From assembly GCA_943788115.1 (NCBI GenBank), contig CALSPA010000002.1, positions 1 to 64,000 on the forward strand: DNA of 64,000 nucleotides, given 5' to 3'. Below the pieces are notes generated by a model. It was not told where the DNA came from. It did no database searches and was given only the letters and a program-made list of their open reading frames with translations. Of the stretch, positions 37,218 through 47,974 are shown in pieces (position 1 is the stretch's first letter; every line of letters starts with the position of its first letter). A program made the translations under genes and the position numbers. Origin of the DNA: an uncultured Flavobacteriales bacterium (lineage in GTDB: Bacteria; Bacteroidota; Bacteroidia; Flavobacteriales_D; Parvicellaceae).

Positions 37218-38501
37218 TTATTGACCTAATGCTTTTAATTTATCGGATGCTTCTTTGTACTTATCGTCCATAGATAAATTCATGAAAATACTTTTCATAA
37301 CAGTAATTGTTGAAACATCTTTTGGGCTTAATTCATGAGATTTTTCTAGAAAAGGAAGAGCATCTTTCAACATTTGATCTGCTCTTGCTACTTGAGTATC
37401 ATACTGTTCACCGTTTAAATCTTGTGCTAAAGACTGAACCTCAATTGATTGATTGTAATAAAGTGCTCCTAAATTAAAAAATGCATCACCATAATCAGGT
37501 TTAATTTCAATTGCTGTTTTGTAAGACTCTATAGATTTATCCATAAACATAAATGCATCATCGTGGTTTTTTGATTTATGAGCCGAAGCAGACATGTTGT
37601 CAAATACTACCCCTATGTTAAAATGTAAAATATGGTTTGTAGGATCTGCTTCAACAGCTTTTTGAAGTGCTTCTTGTGCTTTAGTATTTTCACCCTTTGA
37701 ATACCAATAATTAAATTCCTCAACATTCAAAGTGTAATCTTTAGGAAATTTCTTTTTACCTGCTTCTATTACCGCTAATGTTTCTTCATTTGACCCACCG
37801 TTTTTAGCATTAACAACTCTTATCATTGATGTATACATTTCAGCTCCATTACCATAGTTGTTGTCGGCACACATCTGATAATACTTTTTAGCATTATCAT
37901 AATCTTTATTTCTCTCAGCAGCTAAAGCAGCATTTATCATTCCTAAAGTATCAGGAATACCAAGTACTGAATAAATTTGAACGGCACTAGCAAAAGCTTG
38001 ATGTGCTGCTTCATAGCTTTCTTTTTTAAACATTTCTACCCCACCATTCAGCATAGTACTTCTTAGCATATTTACTTTAGCAGAAATTTGATCTTTCCAT
38101 TCATCTCTAGCATCTAATTCCAAGCACTTTTTTAATGAACCTATTGATGCATCTTCCAATGTTTGTTCATCTAGAGCTTTTAGTTCAGACATAATTTCTA
38201 CATCCATAGCAGCCATCATGGTGTAATCTAAATTAATCATCCCTCTGTAATAGTACATTTTAGCTTCATCTTTCTGTTTAGTAAAAGGTACCTCTAGCTG
38301 TTTTGCATAACATTCATCTATTGCTTTTTTAGCTTTTCTAAGAATTGATTTATTAACTTCTAATTTATCAGGCTGCATCATCCAAGACTGACTAAAATTA
38401 TTTTTGTATTCTGTAGCAGCTTCTGTTAATTGAAACTTTTGGGCAATTAAACTTTGTCCAGATATTAAAACGATACTAAGTATATAAATTATTTTTTTCA
38501 T
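37218..38501 (-). CDS. Exported tetratricopeptide-repeat protein
   Basis: A 427-residue protein with a signal peptide (IVLISGQSLIAQ) and TPR-like helical pairs throughout, clearest at about 275-360 (EALQKAVEADPTNHILHFNI, YKTAIEIKPDYGDAFFNLGA, LYYNQSIEV). It probably acts as a periplasmic scaffold. It lies 33 bases after gyrA on the same strand. No other domain is recognised. Confidence 0.85.
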   Translation of the reverse strand: MKKIIYILSIVLISGQSLIAQKFQLTEAATEYKNNFSQSWMMQPDKLEVNKSILRKAKKAIDECYAKQLEVPFTKQKDEAKMYYYRGMINLDYTMMAAMDVEIMSELKALDEQTLEDASIGSLKKCLELDARDEWKDQISAKVNMLRSTMLNGGVEMFKKESYEAAHQAFASAVQIYSVLGIPDTLGMINAALAAERNKDYDNAKKYYQMCADNNYGNGAEMYTSMIRVVNAKNGGSNEETLAVIEAGKKKFPKDYTLNVEEFNYWYSKGENTKAQEALQKAVEADPTNHILHFNIGVVFDNMSASAHKSKNHDDAFMFMDKSIESYKTAIEIKPDYGDAFFNLGALYYNQSIEVQSLAQDLNGEQYDTQVARADQMLKDALPFLEKSHELSPKDVSTITVMKSIFMNLSMDDKYKEASDKLKALGQ

Positions 38502-38534
38502 GCTTTTTTATTTTATAAGATGTGAGATTATTAA

Positions 38535-41147
38535 TTATTCCACATTATCATTATCAATTTCTTTGCCATTTTCATCATTGTTATTGATTTGCTCATCATG
38601 ATCTTCTTCCTCATCTTCATTCCTATCTACCTTAGCAACTGCTGCAATTTGATCTTTTCCTTTTAAGTTAATTAACTTAACTCCTTGAGTTGCTCTTCCT
38701 TGAGTTCTTAAATCTGCAACATGCATTCTAATTGCAATTCCAGATTTATTAATAATCATTAAATCATCTTCATCAGTAACGACTTTTATAGCAACTAAGT
38801 TACCTGTTTTATCAGTTACATTTAGAGTTTTAACTCCTTTACCTCCTCTATTTGTAATTCTGTAGATTGCTTCCTCAGTTTCGGGATCGTTTAAATAAGT
38901 TCTTTTACCAAAACCAAATTCTGAAACAACTAAAATTGTTTTACTAAAATCTTCAACACATACCATACCTATGACTTCATCACCTTCTTTAGTTAATGAA
39001 ATTCCTCTAACTCCAGATGCTGTTCTGCCCATAGGCCTAACTTTACTTTCATTAAATCTAATTGCCCTTCCAGACTTAATGGCCATTAAAATTTCATTAC
39101 TTCCGTTTGTCAATCTAGCTTCTAACAATTCATCTCCCTCTCTAATACTTATAGCATTTATACCATTTGTCCTAGGTCTTGAATATGATTCTAAAGTGGT
39201 CTTTTTAATGACACCCTTTTTTGTACACATGACAATGAAATGACGATCTACTAGTTCATCTAAATTTTCTGCAAATCCATTGTCAACATCTTCTTGGGTA
39301 GCAGGTCTTTTCAGGTATTCTTCATCTTTAATATCTTTAACAACAACATAAGCTTTAATCTTGTCGTCTTGTTCAATATTAATAAGATTTTGAATTGCTC
39401 GACCTTTAGATGTTTTGGAGCCTTCAGGAACTTCAAATATTCTCATCCAGAAACATTTCCCTTTTTCAGTAAAAATTAACAACCAATTATGATTGGTTGC
39501 TACAAACAATTCTTCTAAAAAGTCATTGTCTCTAGTTGTAGAACCTTTAGATCCTACCCCCCCTCTATTTTGAACTTTATATTCAGTAAGATTGGTTCTC
39601 TTAATGTACCCAGCATGGGAAATTGTGATTGCGACTTCCTCATTAGGAATTAGATCTTCAATACTCATTTCATTTGCAGAATATTCAATTACTGATCTTC
39701 TCTCATCACCATACTTATCTTTAACCTCTAAAAGCTCATCTTTAATAATTTGCATCCTTTTACTTTCATCGTTAAGGATTTCATTAAGTTCTTTAATTAA
39801 TTCTTGTAAAGAATCATATTCAGCTCTGAGCTTATCTTGTTCAAGACCTGTAAGTTGTCTCAATCGCATTTCTACAATAGCACGAGATTGAACATCTGAA
39901 AGCTTAAAACGTGAAATAAGTTTTTCTCTAGCTTCATCAGGACTTTTAGATGCTCTAATTAAAGCAATTACTTCATCAATATTATCAGAAGCAATAATTA
40001 ATCCTTCTAAAATATGAGCTCTCTCCTCAGCTTTTTTAAGTTCATACTTAGTTCTTCTTACAACTACAACATGCCTGTGTTCAACAAACTCAACAATCAT
40101 GTCTTTTAAATTGAGCATCATTGGCCTGCCCTTAACAAGAGCAATGTTATTAACTGAAAATGAGGTTTGTAAAGAAGTATATTTAAAAAGTTTATTTAAT
40201 ACAACATTGGGTATAGCATCTCTCTTAATTTCATAAACAATTCGCATCCCTGTCCTATCTGATTCATCCCTTAACTCAGAAATGCCTGGAATCTTACCTT
40301 CATGAACAAGACTTGCTGTCTTGGCAATCATGTCTGCTTTATTAACTTGATAAGGAATTTCAGTAACAATTATTGCTTCTCTACCTTCACGAATCTCTTC
40401 AATAGTAGCTTTTGCTCTCATTACAATACGACCCCTACCTGTTTCAAAAGCATTTTTAACACCTTCATAACCATATATAATTCCACCAGTAGCAAAATCT
40501 GGAGCCTTGATGTATTGCATCAATCCTTCAATATCAATATCTCTGTTATCAATGTAAGCTGTAATACCATCAACAACTTCCGTCAAATTATGAGGAGCCA
40601 TGTTAGTAGCCATACCAACAGCAATTCCAGAAGCTCCGTTTACTAACAAATTAGGAATCCTAGTTGGAAGAACAGTAGGTTCTGTTAGAGAGTCGTCAAA
40701 GTTTGGTGAAAAGTCAACAGTGTCTTTATCCAAATCTGAAAGTAACTCTTCTGCAGCTTTCTTCAGTTTAGCTTCTGTATAACGCATCGCTGCAGGACTA
40801 TCACCATCGACTGAACCAAAATTACCCTGTCCATCTACTAACGGATACCTCAAAGACCATTCTTGAGCCATTCTAACCATAGTATCGTAAACAGATGAAT
40901 CACCATGGGGATGGTACTTACCCAAAACTTCCCCAACAATTCTTGCAGATTTCTTGTATGAGCTACTCGCCCTTACACCTAACTCCTGCATTCCGTACAA
41001 AACTCTTCTATGAACAGGTTTCAACCCATCTCTAACATCTGGTAATGCTCTTGATACAATTACTGACATTGAATAATCAATGTATGCAGTTTTCATCTCA
41101 TCCTCAATGCTTACCGTAACAATTCTTTCTCCTCTATCTTCGGCCAT
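38535..41147 (-). CDS. gyrA: DNA gyrase subunit A
   Basis: GyrA is the breakage-reunion subunit of gyrase. The catalytic Tyr is in [14 protein letters not shown], and the quinolone region reads [20 protein letters not shown], with Ser and Asp at the positions of E. coli Ser83 and Asp87, so the wild-type form. C-terminal beta-pinwheel blades repeat, with the GyrA box [10 protein letters not shown], which marks gyrase rather than topoisomerase IV. An acidic tail of about 25 residues ends the protein. Length 870. Divergent from clpC. Confidence 0.97.
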   Translation of the reverse strand: MAEDRGERIVTVSIEDEMKTAYIDYSMSVIVSRALPDVRDGLKPVHRRVLYGMQELGVRASSSYKKSARIVGEVLGKYHPHGDSSVYDTMVRMAQEWSLRYPLVDGQGNFGSVDGDSPAAMRYTEAKLKKAAEELLSDLDKDTVDFSPNFDDSLTEPTVLPTRIPNLLVNGASGIAVGMATNMAPHNLTEVVDGITAYIDNRDIDIEGLMQYIKAPDFATGGIIYGYEGVKNAFETGRGRIVMRAKATIEEIREGREAIIVTEIPYQVNKADMIAKTASLVHEGKIPGISELRDESDRTGMRIVYEIKRDAIPNVVLNKLFKYTSLQTSFSVNNIALVKGRPMMLNLKDMIVEFVEHRHVVVVRRTKYELKKAEERAHILEGLIIASDNIDEVIALIRASKSPDEAREKLISRFKLSDVQSRAIVEMRLRQLTGLEQDKLRAEYDSLQELIKELNEILNDESKRMQIIKDELLEVKDKYGDERRSVIEYSANEMSIEDLIPNEEVAITISHAGYIKRTNLTEYKVQNRGGVGSKGSTTRDNDFLEELFVATNHNWLLIFTEKGKCFWMRIFEVPEGSKTSKGRAIQNLINIEQDDKIKAYVVVKDIKDEEYLKRPATQEDVDNGFAENLDELVDRHFIVMCTKKGVIKKTTLESYSRPRTNGINAISIREGDELLEARLTNGSNEILMAIKSGRAIRFNESKVRPMGRTASGVRGISLTKEGDEVIGMVCVEDFSKTILVVSEFGFGKRTYLNDPETEEAIYRITNRGGKGVKTLNVTDKTGNLVAIKVVTDEDDLMIINKSGIAIRMHVADLRTQGRATQGVKLINLKGKDQIAAVAKVDRNEDEEEDHDEQINNNDENGKEIDNDNVE

Positions 41148-41359
41148 ATATATTAATTAAATTTATTTTTTGAAGTGCTATATTCAATAGTGTTCGAAAA
41201 TACCAATTCTTTAGAGAATATGAGATGAATAAAAGAAGTTTTTATTCACAAATTTTTGTGCGAAAATTCAAAATTGTTAAGAACCTTTTTATAAAGTACT
41301 ATTATATATTTGTTATTGATTCTTTATTTGTATGTTTAACGAAGAATAATACCAAAAAT

Positions 41360-43915
41360 ATGGATGCGAAATTTTCACCAAGAGTAAAAGATGTCATTAG
41401 TTACAGTAGAGAAGAAGCCATGCGTCTAGGTCATGATTCTATCGGAGTTGAACATTTACTTCTAGGAATTATTAGAGAAGGAGAAGGTATCGCAGTTAAA
41501 ATGATTGTTTCTGCTGGAATTAACATCAAAGAACTTAGAAAAAAATTAGAAGCAAATTTAGAAATCGGAACAGCTACGAACATAGCTGCTGGCAACATCC
41601 CTCTTTTAAAGCAAGCTGAAAAAGTACTTAAAATCACCTATTTAGAAGCGAAATTATTTAAAAGTAACATGATCGGAACAGAACATTTGCTTTTATCTAT
41701 CCTAAAAGAAGAAAACAATTTAGCTGCTAAAACACTTAATGAATTTAAAGTTGATTATGAACTTGTTAAAGATGAGCTAGACATGCTAATGGATGAAGGT
41801 TATAACACTGAACCTCCAAAAGCTGAATTACCAAGCCCTACTGGAGATGATGAATCATCTAGAGAAGAATTCTCTAGTGACAGCCCTAAAAAGAAATCTG
41901 ATTCAAAGTCTACCACTCCAGTATTGGATAATTTCGGTAGAGATTTAACAAAATTTGCTGAAGACGACAAACTTGATCCTATTGTAGGAAGAGACAAAGA
42001 AATTGAAAGAGTTTCTCAAATTTTATCAAGAAGAAAAAAAAATAACCCGATTTTAATTGGTGAACCGGGAGTTGGTAAATCTGCTATTGCTGAAGGTCTA
42101 GCTTTAAGAATTGTGCAAAGAAAAGTGTCAAGAGTTTTATTTAATAAAAGAATAATTTCTTTAGACTTAGCATCTTTAGTTGCTGGAACAAAATATCGAG
42201 GCCAATTTGAAGAGAGAATGAAAGCTGTAATGAATGAACTTTCTAAATCTCCTGAAATCATTCTATTTATAGATGAAATACATACTATCATTGGCGCAGG
42301 TGGTGCATCTGGCTCATTAGATGCTTCAAATATGTTTAAACCAGCTTTAGCCAGAGGCGAGTTACAATGTATAGGTGCTACAACTTTAGATGAATACAGA
42401 CAATACATAGAAAAAGATGGTGCTCTAGAAAGAAGATTTCAGAAAGTACTTATTGAACCTACTACTATTGATGAAACTATACAAATTTTAAATAACATTA
42501 AAGAAAAGTATGAAGATCATCATAATGTAACATATACATCTGACGCTATTGAATCTTGTGTTAAATTAACAGCTAGATATATTACAGATCGTTTTCTTCC
42601 AGACAAAGCTATTGACGCATTGGATGAAGTTGGCTCTAGAGTACACATCACTAACATAAATGTACCTAACAATATTATTGAGATAGAAAAAAACATAGAG
42701 GAAGTAAAAGAACAAAAGGTACAAGTTGTAAGAAGTCAACAATATGAGGAAGCTGCTAGATTAAGAGATTCTGAAAGAAAGCTAAACGAAGAATTAGACA
42801 AAGCAAAAAAACTCTGGGAAGAGGAAAGTAAAATTCATAGAGAAATAGTTACTGAAGAGCATGTTGCAGAAGTTGTTGCCATGATGACTGGAATTCCTGT
42901 TCAGAAAGTTGCTGAAAAAGAAAGTGGAAGACTCATGAAAATGAGTGAAACAATAAGCAATTCAGTTATTGGTCAAAATGAAGCTGTAGTTAAAGTTGTA
43001 AAAGCCATACAAAGAAATAGAGCTGGTCTAAAAGACCCTAACAAACCTGTTGGTTCTTTTATTTTCTTAGGTCCTACTGGAGTTGGAAAAACACAACTTT
43101 GCAAAGTATTGGCTAAATACCTGTTTGACTCAGAAGATGCACTCGTGCGAATAGACATGAGTGAGTACATGGAAAAATTTGCTGTATCAAGACTTATAGG
43201 AGCACCTCCAGGATATGTAGGTTATGAAGAGGGAGGACAGCTTACAGAAAAAGTTAGAAGAAAACCTTACAGTATAGTTTTACTTGATGAGATTGAAAAA
43301 GCTCATCCTGATGTATTCAATTTATTACTACAAGCATTAGATGATGGTAAACTTACTGATAGCTTAGGTAGAAATGTTGACTTTAAAAACGCCATCATTA
43401 TAATGACATCTAATATTGGCGCAAGACAATTACAAGATTTTGGTACTGGTGTTGGCTTTGGAACTCAAACTAGAACAGATACTTTGGAAGAAAATCAAAA
43501 AGGAGTAATTCAAAGCGCATTAAAAAAGGCTTTTGCTCCAGAATTTTTAAACAGAATTGATGATATTGTTGTATTTAACTCTTTAAACAAAGAAGACATT
43601 GTTAAAATAATTGACATTGAATTAAATAAATTATTTAAACGAATAAATGATCTTGGATACAATGTTGATATATCTAAAGAAGCAACCAGTTTTATTGCAG
43701 ATAAAGGATTTGATCAAAAATTTGGTGCTAGACCATTAAACAGAGCAATTCAAAAATACATTGAAGACCCACTAGCGGAAGAAATTATACAGAAAAAAGT
43801 TAACGAAGGTGACAGTATTACAATTGATTTTGACGCTAAGAATAAAGATATTGTCATAAAACCTAAAAAGAAACGAAAAACTAAAAAGAAAGAAGAAGAC
43901 GAAACAAAAGAATAA
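41360..43915 (+). CDS. clpC: ATP-dependent Clp protease ATP-binding subunit ClpC
   Basis: A Hsp100 unfoldase with an N domain (residues 1-145, SREEAMRLGHDSIGVEHLLL), the first AAA module (Walker A GEPGVGKSAIAEGLA, Walker B ILFIDEIHTIIGAG), a UVR-type middle segment (QYEEAARLRDSERKL) and the second AAA module (GPTGVGKTQLCKVLA, VLLDEIEKAHPDVF), plus a basic tail. It feeds ClpP. I set the start at ATG 41360 (MDAKFSPRVKDVISYSREEA), which fits the family; the longer frame from 41225 adds 45 residues with no homology. Length 851. Confidence 0.95.
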   Translation: MDAKFSPRVKDVISYSREEAMRLGHDSIGVEHLLLGIIREGEGIAVKMIVSAGINIKELRKKLEANLEIGTATNIAAGNIPLLKQAEKVLKITYLEAKLFKSNMIGTEHLLLSILKEENNLAAKTLNEFKVDYELVKDELDMLMDEGYNTEPPKAELPSPTGDDESSREEFSSDSPKKKSDSKSTTPVLDNFGRDLTKFAEDDKLDPIVGRDKEIERVSQILSRRKKNNPILIGEPGVGKSAIAEGLALRIVQRKVSRVLFNKRIISLDLASLVAGTKYRGQFEERMKAVMNELSKSPEIILFIDEIHTIIGAGGASGSLDASNMFKPALARGELQCIGATTLDEYRQYIEKDGALERRFQKVLIEPTTIDETIQILNNIKEKYEDHHNVTYTSDAIESCVKLTARYITDRFLPDKAIDALDEVGSRVHITNINVPNNIIEIEKNIEEVKEQKVQVVRSQQYEEAARLRDSERKLNEELDKAKKLWEEESKIHREIVTEEHVAEVVAMMTGIPVQKVAEKESGRLMKMSETISNSVIGQNEAVVKVVKAIQRNRAGLKDPNKPVGSFIFLGPTGVGKTQLCKVLAKYLFDSEDALVRIDMSEYMEKFAVSRLIGAPPGYVGYEEGGQLTEKVRRKPYSIVLLDEIEKAHPDVFNLLLQALDDGKLTDSLGRNVDFKNAIIIMTSNIGARQLQDFGTGVGFGTQTRTDTLEENQKGVIQSALKKAFAPEFLNRIDDIVVFNSLNKEDIVKIIDIELNKLFKRINDLGYNVDISKEATSFIADKGFDQKFGARPLNRAIQKYIEDPLAEEIIQKKVNEGDSITIDFDAKNKDIVIKPKKKRKTKKKEEDETKE

Positions 43916-43921
43916 AATCAT

Positions 43922-44572
43922 TTACAAATAAATGTTGTTTTCATAATCGGGTGGTTCAATCCCCATCTCTTCTTCTATCTCCCACTGAGTTTTTTTACGC
44001 TTAAATGTAGCTCCTTCTTTTTTATAAAAGAATGCTAAAATAACTCCTGTAAGTGCTCCAAAAAAATGACTTTCAAAGCTTATAGATAAGTCGTAAGGAA
44101 AAATTCCCCAGATCATACTTCCATACAAAAACACTACAAATAAAGAAATAGCCATTAATCTTTTTTCTTTTCTAAATACACCGCTAAAAAATAGAAAAAA
44201 TGCAAGGCAATATATAACACCACTCATGCCAATATGAAATGATTCTCTTGCAGAAATCCATACCAACAAGCCGACAACAATCCAAGAATAACTCAAAATT
44301 CGAAAAGCAATTTTCTTGTAAAAGAAAAACAATGTCCATCCTAAAATTAATAAAGGAACCGAATTGTTCACAATGTGCTTTATATCATCTGAAGAATGAA
44401 TTAATGGGGAAAAAAGAACCCCTTGTAAACCATTTAAATTTCTTGGAAAAACACCAAATTTGAATAAAGACAAGTTATAATGGATATCTATAAAATAAAT
44501 AATCCATAATAAAACCAAAAGCACCAATGATGGAATAGCAGATTTTAATAGTTTTTTATTTTCAGAGTTCAT
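43922..44572 (-). CDS. Rhomboid-family intramembrane serine protease
   Basis: A 216-residue membrane protein with about six helices. The catalytic Ser is in HIGMSGVIYCLAF (G-x-S-G), and the paired His in ESHFFGALTGVILAFFYKK. Also present is the membrane-facing HxxVNNSVPL form (HIVNNSVPLLILGWTLFF), like the conserved HLxxN loop of rhomboids. A charged cytoplasmic tail ends EMGIEPPDYENNIYL. It starts at the base next to the stop of the TerB/J-domain gene, so the two are an operon. Substrates unknown. Confidence 0.88.
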   Translation of the reverse strand: MNSENKKLLKSAIPSLVLLVLLWIIYFIDIHYNLSLFKFGVFPRNLNGLQGVLFSPLIHSSDDIKHIVNNSVPLLILGWTLFFFYKKIAFRILSYSWIVVGLLVWISARESFHIGMSGVIYCLAFFLFFSGVFRKEKRLMAISLFVVFLYGSMIWGIFPYDLSISFESHFFGALTGVILAFFYKKEGATFKRKKTQWEIEEEMGIEPPDYENNIYL

Positions 44573-45322
44573 CTATTTAATTCCTCTTTCTTTCTTAATT
44601 GTTTCATAAGCATCTTGAAGCTTTTGAAATTTTTCTTTTGCAGCTTTTTGATGTTCCTCTCCCATTTGATTGTATTTATCAGGGTGGTGTTTTATTGCCA
44701 TTTTTCGATAAGCTTTTTTAATTTCAGTTTCTGTTGCTGAAGAATCTATACCCAATACTTTGTAAGCGTCAGAAGCATCTTTATAAAACATTGATTTAAG
44801 TTGTTCAAATTCAACTGATGAAATCCTAAAGTATTTGGCCATTTGTTCAATTAAATTCACTTCACTTGTTGAAATATGCCCATCTGATTGAGCAATACCA
44901 AATAAATATTGAATCAAGAACAAACGCTGATCAACTGACATGATGTTATTTATTCTGGAACATTCGCTAGCAACATTGTATTCACTCTTCAATATATCTC
45001 TAAATCTAAGTATATATTGTTGTGCATAAGAGGGAGGGAATTGGTGCTTAAAAAACTGTTTCACATATTCTAACTCAGATTTTTTAACAACTCCATCTGC
45101 TTTCATAACAGCTGCGGAAAGAATCAATAAGGCATTAGCAAATCCGTTTTGAGAATTCACACTGCTATATGATGTTCTTGAGCTTCCTCTAGAGCTATTA
45201 CGTGCTTTACTAGAGATAGATGAACTAAAAAAAGAACCTATTGCATAGCCAAAAAAAGCTCCATAAAAGTTTCTAAAAATTACAAATCCTAAAATAGCTC
45301 CAATAATTGATGCTGTACTCAT
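44573..45322 (-). CDS. TerB-like / J-domain co-chaperone, DjlA type
   Basis: A 249-residue protein with a glycine-rich N-terminal membrane segment (GFVIFRNFYGAFFGYAIGSF), a TerB-like helical region (about 65-175: SAAVMKADGVVKKSELEYVK, IAQSDGHISTSEVNLIEQM) and a C-terminal J domain (about 185-245) with the HPD motif in MAIKHHPDKYNQ. The order matches DjlA, which stimulates DnaK at the membrane. Immediately followed by the rhomboid gene. Confidence 0.92.
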   Translation of the reverse strand: MSTASIIGAILGFVIFRNFYGAFFGYAIGSFFSSSISSKARNSSRGSSRTSYSSVNSQNGFANALLILSAAVMKADGVVKKSELEYVKQFFKHQFPPSYAQQYILRFRDILKSEYNVASECSRINNIMSVDQRLFLIQYLFGIAQSDGHISTSEVNLIEQMAKYFRISSVEFEQLKSMFYKDASDAYKVLGIDSSATETEIKKAYRKMAIKHHPDKYNQMGEEHQKAAKEKFQKLQDAYETIKKERGIK

Positions 45323-45380
45323 TTCTTTTCTTATTTAAATCATTTTATAAGCAAATAAATATATTATATTTAGCACTCAT

Positions 45381-45798
45381 ATGCTAGACCCTTTTCCAAT
45401 AAATTTTCCTTTAATTAAAACGGGAAGTGTGTATACATTTATTTCAAATTCTGGCATTGAATATGAAGTTAGGTTTGCTCGTAAAAAAAAACAACTTATT
45501 GCACTCTTCTATAGCATTTGGTGTTATTAATGACGAATTTGAAGGGGAAGAATATGTTATGACCAACAAAAATGAAGCTTACAAAGTAATGGCTACAATT
45601 GTCACTATTTTTTTAAATTATAAAAAAGAACACCCAAACATTAATACTTATGAGTTTGTCGGTGAACCCACTGCAAGTGAAACTTCCGAATTCCCTCATA
45701 AAAGGCTAACTCTATACAAACGTTATTTACCTTACATTTTTAACAAAAAATGGAAAAAGAAGGTGAACGGAAATAGAGTAATAATATCTAAAATATAG
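45381..45798 (+). CDS. Conserved small protein of unknown function (apparent frameshift in an A run)
   Basis: ATG 45381 begins MLDPFPINFPLIKTGSVYTF. With the A9 run at 45483-45491 shortened to eight, EVRFARKKNNLLHSSIAFGV and the rest follow in frame to 45798, about 138 residues. As written the start frame stops early in a Tyr codon region. The protein looks cytoplasmic, with VINDEFEGEEYVMTNKNEAY and a basic C-terminal part (PHKRLTLYKRYLPYIF). I do not recognise a family. A terminator follows the stop. Confidence 0.68.
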
Positions 45799-45819
45799 CG
45801 CCCTTTAAAAAAGGACGCT
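45797..45819. terminator. Hairpin between convergent genes
   Basis: AGCGCCCTT and AAGGACGCT form a stem with one C-A mismatch around a short AT loop, with A/T-rich flanks on both sides. It lies between the stop codons of the small unknown gene and htpG, so it may serve both strands. Confidence 0.6.
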
Positions 45820-45826
45820 TTACTAT

Positions 45827-47710
45827 TTAAATTAGTTCGTAACTCCTTGCAACAAACTCAGACAAATCTTTGCCTTTTAACATTCCCTGAGAAAGTAAAG
45901 CTAGGTCAAATGCTTGTTTAGCTAATTTCTCTTTCTCATTCTTCTTTGCACTTAAAATTTTAGAAATAAATGAGTGATTAGCATTAATAACCAAATTATA
46001 CATTTCAGGTAAATTACCCATCATCTGCATCCCTCCGCCTCCAAGAGCTTGTTGTTCTTTCATTCTTCTCATAAACTCACTTTGTGTAATTAAAACAGGC
46101 TTTTCTGTTTCACTTAAACTTTCAACTTGAATAGTGAATTTTTCTTTTTCAGAAATATTTTCAAAAATTGGTTTAATCTTTTCTTCTTCATCTTTTGAAA
46201 GTTTAGAAGGAATCTCTTCATCTTTAGAAATAATATTATCTAAAGTGTCAGCATCTAGTCTAGCAAATGATACTGCAAAATCTTGCTCTGCTTTCTGAAT
46301 GTAATGACTACTTAAGGGACCATCCAACACAACAACATCGTAACCTTTATCTTTAGCACTATTAATTAATGAATGATGCTCATCCATATCGTGAGTATAT
46401 AGAATTACTGTTCTGTCATTTTTATCAGTTTGATTTGCCTTTATCTTTTCTTTGTATTCTTCAAAAGTGAAATATTTCTCTTCCGTAGATTTTAACAATA
46501 AAAAGTCTTTTGCTTTTTCATTGAACTTCTCATCAGACAACATACCGTATTGAATAAACACCTGAATATCGTCCCATTTCTTTTCAAAGTCAGCTCTATC
46601 ACTTTTAAACATAGAAGAGAGTTTGTCAGCAACTTTTTTGGTAATATGATTAGCTATTTTTCGAACGTTACTATCAGACTGAAGATATGACCTTGATACA
46701 TTTAAAGGAATATCCGGAGAATCAATAACACCATGAAGTAGTGTTAAGAACTCAGGAACTATATTCTCAACAGAATCAGTAATGAAAACTTGATTTGAAT
46801 AAAGTTGAATTTTATTTTTTTGAACCTCTACTTGATTCTTCAATCTTGGGAAATAAAGAATTCCAGTTAAATTAAAAGGATAATCAACATTTAAGTGAAT
46901 TTGAAACAAAGGATCTTCTGTAAATGGATACAATTCATTATAAAATGATTTATAATCTTCATCTTTTAAATCTACTGGTTTTTTAATCCATGCAGGTGAT
47001 GTATTATTGATTATGTTAGGAACATCAATTGATTCTTTCTTAACATTACCCTCTTCATCTTTCTCTCCTTTTGGATGATCTATAGATTCTTTTTTAGTCC
47101 CAAACTCGACATCTACAGGCAAGAATTTACAATACTTTGTAAGCACTTGGCTGATTCTTGCTTCTTCTAAATATTCTTTAGAATCTTCAGCTATAAATAA
47201 AACAATATCTGTACCTCTATCTTTTTTATCTATGTTCGTTATTTCATACTCTGGATTACCATTAGATTCCCACTGAACAGCTTGACTCCCCTTCTTGAAA
47301 GACTTAGTCTGTATCTGAACCTTATCAGAAACCATGAATGATGAGTAAAAACCTAATCCAAAGTGACCTATTATTGATTTTGGATCTTTATTCTTGTATT
47401 CTTCTAAAAACTCTTCAGCTCCAGAAAAAGCAACTTCATTGATGTATTTGTTTACATCCTCTTCAGTCATTCCAATTCCGTTATCTCTAATTGTTAAAGT
47501 TCCAGCATCAGTATCTAATATAACCTGAACCTTTAAATCACCTATTTCGCCTTTTACCTCTCCTGCAGAAGATAGAGTTAAAAGTTTTTGTGATGCATCA
47601 ACCGCATTTGAGACTAATTCTCTAACAAAGATTTCTGTATCTGAATACAGAAACTTTTTAATAATTGGAAAAATATTTTCCGTTTGTACGTTAATTGTTC
47701 CTTTTTGCAT
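45827..47710 (-). CDS. htpG: Molecular chaperone HtpG (Hsp90)
   Basis: A 627-residue Hsp90 with the ATP-binding Bergerat motifs FVRELVSNAVDASQKL, LTIRDNGIGMTEEDV and IIGHFGLGFYSSFMV, and the conserved catalytic-loop Arg segment PLNVSRSYLQSDSNV in the middle domain. A short acidic charged linker (ESIDHPKGEKDEEGN) is present. No signal for export. A stretch of about 260 bases upstream separates it from divergent divIC. Confidence 0.97.
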   Translation of the reverse strand: MQKGTINVQTENIFPIIKKFLYSDTEIFVRELVSNAVDASQKLLTLSSAGEVKGEIGDLKVQVILDTDAGTLTIRDNGIGMTEEDVNKYINEVAFSGAEEFLEEYKNKDPKSIIGHFGLGFYSSFMVSDKVQIQTKSFKKGSQAVQWESNGNPEYEITNIDKKDRGTDIVLFIAEDSKEYLEEARISQVLTKYCKFLPVDVEFGTKKESIDHPKGEKDEEGNVKKESIDVPNIINNTSPAWIKKPVDLKDEDYKSFYNELYPFTEDPLFQIHLNVDYPFNLTGILYFPRLKNQVEVQKNKIQLYSNQVFITDSVENIVPEFLTLLHGVIDSPDIPLNVSRSYLQSDSNVRKIANHITKKVADKLSSMFKSDRADFEKKWDDIQVFIQYGMLSDEKFNEKAKDFLLLKSTEEKYFTFEEYKEKIKANQTDKNDRTVILYTHDMDEHHSLINSAKDKGYDVVVLDGPLSSHYIQKAEQDFAVSFARLDADTLDNIISKDEEIPSKLSKDEEEKIKPIFENISEKEKFTIQVESLSETEKPVLITQSEFMRRMKEQQALGGGGMQMMGNLPEMYNLVINANHSFISKILSAKKNEKEKLAKQAFDLALLSQGMLKGKDLSEFVARSYELI

Positions 47711-47974
47711 AATAATTAAATATTTGATTCAACCATTTCAAAGTATATGCCAATTCAAATAATGTGACATAATGTCCTAATTAAAAGAATGAGATAAGTT
47801 TAATTTGTTATTATGTCTAAAATGAAAGCTTGTATTTTTTGATTGCGTCAAAATGACAACTTACATTTTAAATGTTATTATTACTATTCAAACATATGTT
47901 TGTTTAAAAAATTGAGACTCCTTATTTAAGTACAATCCACTTAATAGATATTTTTATATTTTTATAATTAACGT
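47711..47974. other. Intergenic region between htpG and divIC
   Basis: About 264 bases, the longest gene-free span here, between divergent start codons, so it must hold both promoters. The sequence is AT-rich with short repeated pieces such as ATTATGTC and ATGACA. No clean TTTG-N19-TAnnTTTG pair, no CIRCE-like inverted repeat, and no tRNA or riboswitch shape was seen. A heat-responsive element for htpG might be here but was not recognised. Confidence 0.5.

Noticed and set aside
38971..40782. Several plus-strand frames within gyrA
   Set aside because: They are shadows of the intact GyrA frame and are low-complexity with no conserved motif.
41225..41359. Extended N-terminus of clpC
   Set aside because: The extra 45 residues have no homology, and the family begins at ATG 41360.
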